From Gammaproteobacteria bacterium (GTDB lineage Bacteria > Pseudomonadota > Gammaproteobacteria > SG8-11), in contig JAHECY010000044.1 in assembly GCA_024641505.1 (NCBI GenBank), positions 1-32,054 of the forward strand: DNA of 32,054 nucleotides, written 5' to 3'. Both the position numbers and the translations under genes were made by a program. Positions 25,128-32,054 of the stretch are shown in pieces (the first letter of the stretch is position 1; every line of letters starts with the position of its first letter). Below the pieces are notes generated by a model. The model was not told where the DNA came from and did no database searches. It worked only from the letters and a program-made list of their open reading frames with translations.

Positions 25128-25714
25128 AGGTCGACTTCCATTATGTAGCAGTTCAGATCTGTATTGCTTTGGGGTGGGCAATTCAGGCCCGTGGCGCCGG
25201 TGCGTTCACCGTCCCAGCGCATGGTGATGGTGAAGCGCGCGCGTGCCGGTCCGGGAGTGCCGAGGGTGCCGGGATACAAGCGGATGGTGTTGCCGCCGTT
25301 GTCCACCATGTCGGTGCGTGTGATGTAGCCACCGGCATAGCCGGTCGGGCCCGGCAGCACCACCAGGTTGTCGGTATACCATTGCAACAGGTCATACGCT
25401 TCCAGTTGACCGGGAGTGCACATTGCGGACAGGCAATTGACACCGGCAGCGGGCGGGGTCATTGGCGTAACGTCACTGTAGAGTGTTGCGCCACCAGGGG
25501 GCGGATAGATGCCGCCGATATTCGCCCGCATTCTGTCCGCCATCTCATTGGCCTGTTGAATCGCGGAAAGGCGCATGGCGGATGAGGCGCCACTCTTGAG
25601 AGTGAAGGCCTGCAAACCGGCGATGCCCAGCAAACCGATGGAAAGAATAAGCAGTGCCACCATGTTTTCTAACAGGGTGAAACCGCGTTGGCTGTTGGTG
25701 AGGGTCGTATGCAT
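25124..25714 (-). CDS. pilV: Type IV minor pilin PilV
   Basis: Minor pilin of 196 residues. The leader MHTTLTNSQRG is cut before FTLLENMVALLILSIGLLGI (Glu at +5), followed by the family region LQAFTLKSGASSAMRLSAIQ and NEMADRMRANIGG. The frame also has an ATG at 25730-25732 that overlaps the end of fimU. AGGT lies before the second ATG (25712-25714), and that start gives a typical leader length, so it is preferred. It is the second gene of the operon and overlaps pilW. Confidence 0.9.
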   Translation of the reverse strand: MHTTLTNSQRGFTLLENMVALLILSIGLLGIAGLQAFTLKSGASSAMRLSAIQQANEMADRMRANIGGIYPPPGGATLYSDVTPMTPPAAGVNCLSAMCTPGQLEAYDLLQWYTDNLVVLPGPTGYAGGYITRTDMVDNGGNTIRLYPGTLGTPGPARARFTITMRWDGERTGATGLNCPPQSNTDLNCYIMEVDL

Positions 25715-25722
25715 ATGGTTAC

Positions 25723-26241
25723 CTATGCGCATTTTTTGGCGGTGGTGGTGGTGATGCGCTCAGCCCGCGGTTTTCCGGCGGTGTTGACGCTGATCCGGGT
25801 GCCGGTGGTGACTTCGGCATCGGTTTTGTTGCGCGCTTTACAGAAATCCACGGTCACCCCGCCCACGGGGAGAATGAAGCCGTTGTTCCGGTAGGTGATC
25901 ACGGGGGCGGTGGCGCTAACGGTAATGGTATCGGGAACTCCCGCATAAACCCGGATCGTGGTGTTAGTAACGTCCTGAACGATCCATCCGGTTTTCCAAT
26001 CCGTCGGATCCGCGCTGCAGTTTACCTGATCGGTGCTGGCGCAGATGGTGGCGCCCCCGCTGCGGATGGCTTCACTGCGCGCCAGGTGCAGACCTTGTAC
26101 CAATGAATTTGCCGAAGCAACCAGGGTGTTGTGGTCCAATACGGCGTACATTTTTGGCATGGCGACCGCCATCAGGATAATGATGATCCCAACGGTGACC
26201 ATCAATTCCACGAGTGTCAGGCCTGATTGAAGTTTGCGCAT
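25723..26241 (-). CDS. fimU: Type IV minor pilin, GspH/FimT/FimU family
   Basis: Minor pilin of 172 residues. The leader is MRKLQSG, then LTLVELMVTVGIIIILMAVAMP; the first mature residue is Leu rather than the usual Phe, and Glu is present at +5. The GspH-type helix (ANSLVQGLHLARSEAIRSGG) and a beta-rich domain with cysteines follow. It is the first gene of the operon, in the place of FimU in P. aeruginosa; only one GspH-like gene is present here, without a separate fimT. The ribosome site is weak. Confidence 0.88.
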   Translation of the reverse strand: MRKLQSGLTLVELMVTVGIIIILMAVAMPKMYAVLDHNTLVASANSLVQGLHLARSEAIRSGGATICASTDQVNCSADPTDWKTGWIVQDVTNTTIRVYAGVPDTITVSATAPVITYRNNGFILPVGGVTVDFCKARNKTDAEVTTGTRISVNTAGKPRAERITTTTAKKCA

Positions 26242-26467
26242 GTCATTTGTCCGGTTACCAAAAAAGAAATTCTTCCAGCTACAGGAAAAATTGTACCGGT
26301 GTCCAGATTTTGTGGTAGGGGGTGGCGCTACCGCTCGTCGCTCAATCGCCGCCGCTGGTCATAAAACGCGGTGCGTGCGCGCAGTGCGTGGCGTGCAAGA
26401 GTGTTAAGCGTTTTTGATGATAACGATATTGGCGCCGGTGATAACGGCGCATGGTTCGGGATCGGCG
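26242..26467. promoter_or_regulatory. Gap holding the minor-pilin promoter and the end of rnf
   Basis: This 226-bp gap lies between the rnfE stop and the fimU start, both genes on the minus strand. A TACAAT (26295-26290, minus) could be a -10 box; the -35 at 17 bp (CTACCA) is poor, which would fit a regulator-dependent promoter. A 6-bp stem, GCGCCG (26432-26437) with CGGCGC (26445-26450), could end rnf transcription, but no T-run follows. Both assignments are weak. Confidence 0.35.
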
Positions 26468-27145
26468 CTACGCACTGGTGACAGGTTTGGTGTGGTTGAT
26501 GTCACTGGTGCGCCAGGAGATGCGCTCCAGGCGGTTCTTGATGGCGATGATCAAACCCAGTCCGATGAAAGCGCCGGGCGGCAGTATCGCGAGCAGAAAT
26601 CCCCGGTAATCGTCCACCAGGGTTATGGTCCAATGCTGGGCCTGGGCACCGAACAACAGATGTGCCTGCGCCAGTAAAGTGCCGCGTCCCAGGCTCTCGC
26701 GCAACGCGCCCAGCAGCACCAGAATTACAGTAAATCCCAGACCCATGGCCAGACCGTCCAGGCAGGAGCGCGCCATGGTGTTTTTGGAGGCGAACGCTTC
26801 CGCGCGCGCGATGATCACGCAATTGGTGACGATCAGGGGAATGAAGATGCCAAGGATTTTATAGAGATCGTACAGGTAGGCGCGCATCGCCAGTTCCACC
26901 GCGGTAACGAAACAAGCGATGACCAGCACGAACACCGGAATACGCAGTTCCGGCCGCACGATATTGCGAATCATGGCAACGGTACCGTTGGAGCCGATCA
27001 GTACCAGCGTGGTTGCCAGTCCCAGTCCCAAGGCATTGACCACGGTGCTGCTTACCGCCAGCAACGGACACAGACCGAGTATCTGGACGGTGGCGGGATT
27101 GTTGCGCCACAAGCCGTCCTGGATGATGCTGCCGTAATTTGCCAT
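26468..27145 (-). CDS. rnfE: Rnf electron transport complex subunit RnfE
   Basis: Integral membrane subunit of 225 residues with about six hydrophobic helices. It shows [25 protein letters not shown] at the start and [22 protein letters not shown] in the middle, a motif shared with RnfA (related to NqrD/NqrE) that includes the conserved membrane cysteine. Rnf couples electron transfer between ferredoxin and NAD to ion movement. It is the last gene of the operon, 5 bp after rnfG, with GGAGGGTAA serving as its ribosome site and containing the rnfG stop. Confidence 0.96.
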   Translation of the reverse strand: MANYGSIIQDGLWRNNPATVQILGLCPLLAVSSTVVNALGLGLATTLVLIGSNGTVAMIRNIVRPELRIPVFVLVIACFVTAVELAMRAYLYDLYKILGIFIPLIVTNCVIIARAEAFASKNTMARSCLDGLAMGLGFTVILVLLGALRESLGRGTLLAQAHLLFGAQAQHWTITLVDDYRGFLLAILPPGAFIGLGLIIAIKNRLERISWRTSDINHTKPVTSA

Positions 27146-27150
27146 GAGTA

Positions 27151-27789
27151 TTACCCTCCTGGAGGTGGGGCCGGGCCAAAGATCAGGTCCTGGTGGTCTT
27201 TATAATAGAGCAGGGCATTGTGGATGGCTTGTACCACCGCCCGAGGTGTTATGGTAGCACCGGTGAATTGATCAAAATAGCCACCGTCTTTCTTGACATG
27301 CCAGCCCTGGGTATCCGGCTGGGTCAGGGATTTCCCCTGAAAGCTCTCGATCCACCGGGTCTTTTCCGCTTCGATCGCATCGCCCAGGCCGGGAGTTTCC
27401 CGGTGTTCCAGAATGCGCGCCCCGGCGAGGCTGCCGTCCCTGCGGATGCCGACCAGCATCTTGATGGCGCCGCTATAACCGTTGGGGGCATACACCGTGA
27501 GCACGGCGGCGCTGGGTTCGCCGTGCAGCCGTGCCCGATACACGGTCACCGGCTTACGGCTGCCGAGGTACTGCGCGTCGGTGACTTCCAGGGTATCGTG
27601 AAAGATGTCATTGTCGTGGTCCGACGGTTTAACTATGGAGTGCAGCGTGCGAATGATGGCCGCGCGTTCGCTGGCGGCAATACGATCCTTGGTCACGTCG
27701 AAGGTGTAGGCCACGAGGCCGGTACCGATCAAGGCGAACAGTGCCAGCAGTACCGCGGAACGCCACATGTTTTTACGCAGTGCTTCCAT
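27151..27789 (-). CDS. rnfG: Rnf electron transport complex subunit RnfG
   Basis: Membrane-anchored flavoprotein of 212 residues. One N-terminal transmembrane helix (about 10-29) is followed by a periplasmic FMN-binding domain. The covalent FMN site is the TGAT motif in [12 protein letters not shown], with Thr179 as the attachment residue. [12 protein letters not shown] is the other family block. The ATG shares one base with the rnfD TGA, so translation is coupled. Confidence 0.96.
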   Translation of the reverse strand: MEALRKNMWRSAVLLALFALIGTGLVAYTFDVTKDRIAASERAAIIRTLHSIVKPSDHDNDIFHDTLEVTDAQYLGSRKPVTVYRARLHGEPSAAVLTVYAPNGYSGAIKMLVGIRRDGSLAGARILEHRETPGLGDAIEAEKTRWIESFQGKSLTQPDTQGWHVKKDGGYFDQFTGATITPRAVVQAIHNALLYYKDHQDLIFGPAPPPGG

Positions 27790-28823
27790 CAGTCGCGCTC
27801 ACCATGACCGAACGCGCGCGGCTGCGTGAAATGATCCAGGGTCGGCGCCGCCATGTTCATGAGCAGGACCGCGAACGCGACACCGTCCGGATAGCCGCCC
27901 CAGGTGCGGATGATGTAGGTGATGATGCCGATGCCGGCACCGTAATACAGACGACCCCGGTTGGTGGTGGCCGCGCTCACCGGATCGGTGGCGATGAAAA
28001 ATGCCCCCAGCATGGTGGCGCCGCTGAACAGGTGCAACATTGGGTCACTGTAGCGTCCCGGGTCCAGCAAGTGGAAAAAGCCGGCGCTGATCAGCAAGGC
28101 GAGCAGCATGGCGACCGGAATGTGCCAATGGATGATCTTGCGCCACAGCAACAACAAGCCACCGAGCAGCGCCATTGCGTTCACCCATTCCCAACCCGTG
28201 CCGCCGAGGCGGCCGTAAAGTTCGCCGTTGTTAAGGATCTCGACCATGCTGTGCGTACGACTCAGTTCCATGCGAAGATGATCCAGCGGCGATGCCATGG
28301 TGACCGCGTCGACGCCGGTAATGCCGGCATTGAAGATCAGGTCCAGGGTGGCGCCAAAATCATAATGCAGGGCGCTGTGGGTCGCCGGCGTCAGCCAGGC
28401 GGTCATTTCCCGGGGGAATGAAATCAGCAACAGCACATAACCGACCATGGCCGGGTTGAAAGGATTGTGCCCGAGTCCTCCGTACAGATGTTTGGCGACG
28501 ACGATGGCGAAACTGACGCCGATCACGGTGAGCCACCAGGGCGCCAGCGGCGGAATCGCAAAGCACAGCAACGTGGCGCTCACCAGAGCGCTGCCATCCG
28601 TTAGAAACAGCATTCGCGATTTGTCGCGCAACGACAGCATCAGCGCTTCACACCCCAGTGCCGTAGCGCAAGCCAGCGTCAGATGCACCGCAATACCGGC
28701 ACCGAAAAACCAGCCATGGGCCAGTAGCGCCGGCAACAGGCACGCCAGTACGGTGAACATCAGTTTGGGCACGGAGTTCGGGCCATGAATATGCGGCGAG
28801 CTGCTGGTGCGTAATACTGTCAT
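27789..28823 (-). CDS. rnfD: Rnf electron transport complex subunit RnfD
   Basis: Polytopic membrane subunit of 344 residues, related to NqrB, with covalently bound FMN. The attachment site is GVDAVTMASPL (Thr175). Other family blocks are HNPFNPAMVGY, GAFFIATDPVSA and RTWGGYPDGVAFAVLLMN. It lies 15 bp after rnfC and overlaps rnfG by one base. Confidence 0.97.
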   Translation of the reverse strand: MTVLRTSSSPHIHGPNSVPKLMFTVLACLLPALLAHGWFFGAGIAVHLTLACATALGCEALMLSLRDKSRMLFLTDGSALVSATLLCFAIPPLAPWWLTVIGVSFAIVVAKHLYGGLGHNPFNPAMVGYVLLLISFPREMTAWLTPATHSALHYDFGATLDLIFNAGITGVDAVTMASPLDHLRMELSRTHSMVEILNNGELYGRLGGTGWEWVNAMALLGGLLLLWRKIIHWHIPVAMLLALLISAGFFHLLDPGRYSDPMLHLFSGATMLGAFFIATDPVSAATTNRGRLYYGAGIGIITYIIRTWGGYPDGVAFAVLLMNMAAPTLDHFTQPRAFGHGERD

Positions 28824-28838
28824 AGGGTCACTATAGGG

Positions 28839-30521
28839 TTACTGGGCGTCACTATTTTTGTTTGGGGGGCGTTCGGTGCGTTGCCGGCGGTGTTGCTTGC
28901 GGCGCGCCTCCACTTCGTCGATCAACTGTTGCTGTTGTGCCGACAGATTGTCCACGTTGCGGGGTTTCGTGTCCGATTGCGCTTTGCGTGTCTTGACGCG
29001 CTCCACGGCCGCGGCGATCGCGGCTTTCTTGCGCGCCAGATCTTCTGCCTCGGCGCTCGGTGCGTGCAGGGCATCGGCTTTTTGTTTGTGGCGCAACGCG
29101 CGCTCGGTTTTCTCCCGTTCCAGCCGAAATTGGCGGAATTCATGGCGCTGGCGCGCGATGTCCGCTTTTTCCTTGTCGTGTTCCTGAGCCCAGATTTCAC
29201 TTTTGGCGAAGCGATAATATTGCACCAACGGAATGTGGCTGGGGCATACATAGTCGCAGCAGCCGCATTCGATGCAATCGAACAGGTGAAAATCCTGGAT
29301 CTTGTCGAAATCGCGGCTGTGGGCATGCCAGTAAAGTTGCTGCGGCAGCAGATTCGCGGGACAGACGTCGGCGCAGTTACCGCAACGGATACAGGGCATG
29401 GCCGCGCCATGGTTGCCGTAGGGCAGACGCTTGCCCTGTTGCTGCACCAGAATGCAGTTACAGGTCTTGATTACCGGCACATCGCCGCGGTGCAGGGTGT
29501 AACCCATCATCGGACCGCCGATGATGACAGCGCTGACTTGCGCCGGATTGATGTCGAAGCTGCGCAGCAGAAAATCCACCGGGGTGCCGTAACGCACTTC
29601 CAGATTCAGATCGCGTGGTACGTGACCGGCCAGGGTGACGATGCGCGAAATTGAACTTTGGCCCAGGTAGACGGCCCGATGCGCCGCCGCGGCCGTCGCC
29701 ACATTGTGGCAGACGATACCGGCGTTGATGGGCAGTGCTTTGGCGGGAATTTCGATGCCGGTGAGCAGTTTGATCAGCTGTTTTTCGCCGCCGGCGGGAT
29801 AAATGGCGGGTATCGCGCGCACGCTCACGTTGCCGACGCCGGCGCTGGCCAGCGCGGCTTGCATGGCGGCGATACTTTCAGGTTTGTTATCTTCGATGGC
29901 GATCACCGCCTGTCGGGCGCCCAGGGCATGCATCATGATGCGGGCGCCGCTGACCACGGCGGGCGCCCGTTCGCGCATCAGCATGTCGTCACAACTGATA
30001 TAAGGTTCGCATTCGGCGCCGTTCAATACCAGCAGTTCCACCGAATTGCCACCGCTGGGCTTGAGTTTGACCGCGGTCGGAAAGCCGGCGCCACCCATGC
30101 CGACGATGCCGGCCTGACGAATCAGTTTACGCAGAACATCCGGCGCCAGGTGCGGGAAATCATCGCCGGTGATGGTGGGTGAATCACACCAGCGATCAGC
30201 ACCGTCGGTGGTGACAACAATACAGGGCGCTTGCAGGCCCGACGGGTGTGCCACCGGTCGTTTCTCGATCGCGGACACCGTACCGGAACTGCTGGCGTGA
30301 ATGTTGGCGCTGATGGCGCCGGTGGCGCGGGCGATGACCTGACCGGTCAGCACCCGATCGCCGGGTTTGACCACGGGTTCCGCCGGAGTGCCGATGTGTT
30401 GTTGCAGTGGGATGACGAGCTGCGGTGGCAGCGGCGCCTGCTGAATCGGCTGGTCGGTGGCGCCCGCTTTGAAGTCAACCAGCTTCAGGCCGCCATGGAA
30501 GGAAAATAAACGTGTGTTCAT
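28839..30521 (-). CDS. rnfC: Rnf electron transport complex subunit RnfC
   Basis: Peripheral NADH/FMN- and Fe-S-binding subunit of 560 residues. The N-terminal barrel-sandwich part is followed by the nucleotide-binding [13 protein letters not shown] (141-153) and [13 protein letters not shown]. Two [4Fe-4S] motifs are present: [12 protein letters not shown] (Cys377, 380, 383, 387) and [12 protein letters not shown] (Cys416, 419, 422, 426). A charged, Ala/Lys/Arg-rich helical tail of about 120 residues follows, typical of gammaproteobacterial RnfC. The ATG at 30519-30521 overlaps the rnfB TGA (ATGA). The frame is open upstream to 30626, but that stretch lies inside rnfB. Confidence 0.97.
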   Translation of the reverse strand: MNTRLFSFHGGLKLVDFKAGATDQPIQQAPLPPQLVIPLQQHIGTPAEPVVKPGDRVLTGQVIARATGAISANIHASSSGTVSAIEKRPVAHPSGLQAPCIVVTTDGADRWCDSPTITGDDFPHLAPDVLRKLIRQAGIVGMGGAGFPTAVKLKPSGGNSVELLVLNGAECEPYISCDDMLMRERAPAVVSGARIMMHALGARQAVIAIEDNKPESIAAMQAALASAGVGNVSVRAIPAIYPAGGEKQLIKLLTGIEIPAKALPINAGIVCHNVATAAAAHRAVYLGQSSISRIVTLAGHVPRDLNLEVRYGTPVDFLLRSFDINPAQVSAVIIGGPMMGYTLHRGDVPVIKTCNCILVQQQGKRLPYGNHGAAMPCIRCGNCADVCPANLLPQQLYWHAHSRDFDKIQDFHLFDCIECGCCDYVCPSHIPLVQYYRFAKSEIWAQEHDKEKADIARQRHEFRQFRLEREKTERALRHKQKADALHAPSAEAEDLARKKAAIAAAVERVKTRKAQSDTKPRNVDNLSAQQQQLIDEVEARRKQHRRQRTERPPNKNSDAQ

Positions 30522-31069
30522 GGCAGTGCCTGCGGGCGTGGTTCCGGAAAAGGTACTTTCCAGTTGTCGACGTTCTGACGTACCGGGATGATGTAGATGC
30601 AGTCCACCGGGCACGGGGGGATACACAGCTCACAACCGGTGCATTCTTCGGCGATCACGGTGTGCATTTGTTTGGCGGCTCCCAGAATGGCATCCACCGG
30701 GCATGCCTGAATACACAGCGTGCAGCCGATGCACAGGTCTTCATCGATCTCCACCACCACCTTTTCCTTGTGCGTGCCATGTTCCTCGTTCAAGGGTTTG
30801 GGGTCACGGCCCAGCAGGTCCGCCAGCGCATGAATCACCGCCTCACCACCCGGCGGGCACTGGTTGATATCCGCGCCGCCATCGGCGATGGCCTGGGCAT
30901 AGGGTCGGCAGCCGGGGTAGGTACACTGACCGCACTGGGTTTGGGGCAGGATGGCGTCGATTTTATCCACCAGGGGATTGCTTTCCACCCGGAAACGCAC
31001 CGCCGCGTACCCCAGGATCATGCCAAACACCGCACCCAGCAATGCCAGGATCAATACCGCGGTCCACAT
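30518..31069 (-). CDS. rnfB: Rnf electron transport complex subunit RnfB
   Basis: Ferredoxin-like subunit of 183 residues. It has an N-terminal membrane anchor (about 3-24), a cluster-binding motif CGQCTYPGC (Cys46, 49, 54 and Cys71), then two [4Fe-4S] ferredoxin motifs (Cys113/116/119/123 and Cys143/146/149/153). It probably delivers electrons between ferredoxin and RnfC or the membrane subunits. It starts 3 bp after the rnfA stop and overlaps rnfC. Confidence 0.97.
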   Translation of the reverse strand: MWTAVLILALLGAVFGMILGYAAVRFRVESNPLVDKIDAILPQTQCGQCTYPGCRPYAQAIADGGADINQCPPGGEAVIHALADLLGRDPKPLNEEHGTHKEKVVVEIDEDLCIGCTLCIQACPVDAILGAAKQMHTVIAEECTGCELCIPPCPVDCIYIIPVRQNVDNWKVPFPEPRPQALP

Positions 31070-31072
31070 GAT

Positions 31073-31654
31073 TTAACCCCGCACCAGGCCGGAGAAGCCC
31101 ATGAACGCCATGGACATCAGGCCGGCGGTAATCAGGGCGATGGCCGGGCCGCGGAACGCCAGTGGTACGTCCGCGGCGACGATGTGTTCGCGCATGGCGG
31201 CGAACAGTATCAACACCAGGGAAAAACCCACCGCGGCCCCGAAGCCGTAGAGCGCGGAAGAAAAGAAATCCAGCTCCTGCTGCACATTGAGCAGGGCGAC
31301 ACCCAGCACCGCGCAATTGGTGGTGATCAAGGGCAGGAAAATTCCCAGCACCTGGTACAGCAACGGGCTGGTTTTATGCACTACCATTTCCGTGAACTGA
31401 ACCACCACCGCGATCACCAGGATGAAACTGATGGTGCGCAGGTAGGTGATATCCAGCGGTACCAGAATGAAATGATTCACCAGATAACTGCAGATCGACG
31501 ACAGGGTAAGCACGAACGTGGTCGCGAACGCCATGCCAATGGCGGTCTCCAGTTTTCGGGACACGCCCATGAACGGGCACAGCCCCAGGAATTTGACCAG
31601 CACGAAGTTATTCACCAGCACCGTGCTGACCAGGATCAATAAGTATTCAGCCAT
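31073..31654 (-). CDS. rnfA: Rnf electron transport complex subunit RnfA
   Basis: Integral membrane subunit of 193 residues with six hydrophobic helices. It starts [20 protein letters not shown] then [12 protein letters not shown], with [20 protein letters not shown] in the middle. It is paralogous to RnfE and contributes the membrane Fe-S/ion path. It is the first gene of the rnf operon. AAGGA lies 12 bases before the ATG, a rather long spacing. Upstream of it a REP-like copy (31683-31703) lies in the leader or promoter region. Confidence 0.97.
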   Translation of the reverse strand: MAEYLLILVSTVLVNNFVLVKFLGLCPFMGVSRKLETAIGMAFATTFVLTLSSICSYLVNHFILVPLDITYLRTISFILVIAVVVQFTEMVVHKTSPLLYQVLGIFLPLITTNCAVLGVALLNVQQELDFFSSALYGFGAAVGFSLVLILFAAMREHIVAADVPLAFRGPAIALITAGLMSMAFMGFSGLVRG

Positions 31655-31682
31655 GGATATGCTAAGTCCTTTATTCTTGTCC

Positions 31683-31703
31683 GGTGCGTAATACGCACCT
31701 TAG
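31683..31703 (-). repeat. REP-like element in the rnfA leader
   Basis: The stem and loop match the consensus; the head reads CTAAG instead of GTAGG on the minus strand. It ends 29 bp upstream of the rnfA start codon, close enough to be in the 5' untranslated region. Confidence 0.75.
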
Positions 31704-31765
31704 TGCGAATCCGTTTATTTCCTGTTGTGCATGTGATTCGATCCGCATCGGTATTCTCCGTCCGC

Positions 31766-31786
31766 GTAGGGTGCGTATTCCGCACC
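31766..31786 (+). repeat. REP-like element, one change in the loop
   Basis: GTAG then GGTGCG-TATTC-CGCACC. It is followed by GTTGTTTTTTTCTG, so the stem plus T-run could act as a terminator on the plus strand, shielding the rnf promoter region from transcription coming from the left. Confidence 0.72.
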
Positions 31787-31835
31787 GTTGTTTTTTTCTG
31801 TAACGAAGCCATGCTCCGTTCTGGAAACAAAAGCC

Positions 31836-32054
31836 GGTGTGTAATACGCACCCTACGCAGGCGGTGTGTAATACGCACCCTCACAGGCGGTGTGTAATAC
31901 GCACCTTACACAGCCGGTGCGTAATACGCACCCTACACAGGCGGTGTGTAATACGCACCCTCACAGCAGGTGTGTAATACGCACCCTCACAGCAGGTGTG
32001 TAATACGCACCCTACGCAGCCGGTGCGTAATACGCACCCTACACAGGCGGTGTG
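31836..32054 (-). repeat. Tandem array of 26/27-bp REP-like units, running off the window
   Basis: Eight complete units start at 31836, 31863, 31889, 31916, 31943, 31969, 31995 and 32022, and a ninth starts at 32049. Each is GGTGYGTAATACGCACC then CYTAC or CCTC and a short ACAG/GCAG spacer. All point the same way. Most have GGTGTG in place of GGTGCG, turning one stem pair into a G-T/A-C mismatch. Units are 26 or 27 bp because some lack one base (CCTCACAG against CCTACACAG). There are no unique spacers, so it is not a CRISPR array. Confidence 0.92.

Noticed and set aside
30522-30626. 35-residue N-terminal extension of RnfC
   Set aside because: It lies within rnfB, whereas the ATGA overlap start at 30519-30521 gives the family N-terminus.
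31636-31897. Short ORFs rich in RVRITHR or VRNTHPT over the right-hand repeats
   Set aside because: These are translations of the palindromic repeat in different frames, without ribosome sites.
31836-32054. CRISPR-like array of regularly spaced repeats
   Set aside because: The period is 26-27 bp with almost the whole unit repeated. There are no unique 30-40 bp spacers and no cas genes, so it is a tandem repeat of the REP-like element.

Overview
The window is a gammaproteobacterial chromosome segment. The best evidence is gene order: proB ... rpsT / murJ-ribF-ileS-lspA-fkpB-ispH / pilE-pilY2-pilY1-pilX-pilW-pilV-fimU matches, from memory, the Pseudomonas aeruginosa PA4565-PA4549 neighbourhood. 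The coding style is GC-rich, with long antisense shadow ORFs. The species cannot be named from the sequence alone. No rRNA, tRNA, CRISPR array, phage gene or transposase was seen.

Layout. (1) 2-1096: proB, missing only its extreme 5' end. (2) 1219-5509: a signalling module with a membrane sensor histidine kinase (minus strand) divergent from a single-domain Rcp1-type response regulator and a REC-GGDEF-EAL protein. (3) 5506-10021, all on the minus strand: an M48 metalloprotease with a long C-terminal extension paired with LemA, a small secreted Arg/His/Asp repeat protein, an unrecognised single-pass membrane protein, and a DUF3617-like secreted protein. Regions 2 and 3 separate proB from rpsT by about 9 kb and look like lineage-specific content. 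(4) 10170-19011: rpsT (TTG start) divergent from murJ, then ribF-ileS-lspA-fkpB-ispH (peptidoglycan lipid II flipping, flavin and isoprenoid synthesis, lipoprotein maturation). (5) 19071-26241, minus strand: the minor-pilin operon fimU-pilV-pilW-pilX-pilY1-pilY2-pilE, coding for the type IV pilus priming complex and tip adhesin. (6) 26468-31654, minus strand: a complete rnfABCDGE operon, a membrane electron-transfer complex, tightly packed with overlapping genes.

The most unusual feature is a family of short palindromic repeats between genes (1111-1181, 12299-12744, 17219-17388, 31683-32054). Each has a GTAG tetranucleotide followed by a 6-bp stem hairpin, GGTGCG-TATTA-CGCACC. That is the architecture of REP elements mobilised by RAYT (TnpA-REP) transposases. 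The elements occur as inverted pairs, as tandem 31-bp units, and as a 26/27-bp head-to-tail array of at least eight copies that runs off the right end. A separate array of seven 20-bp repeats abuts one element in front of fkpB. The repeats interrupt what is usually one tight operon (lspA to fkpB) and occupy the leader of the rnf operon.

Other points of interest are an EF-hand-like calcium loop in the minor pilin PilW alongside several in PilY1, an insertion in the GGDEF domain that separates the I-site from the active-site loop, and the conserved UUG start of rpsT.
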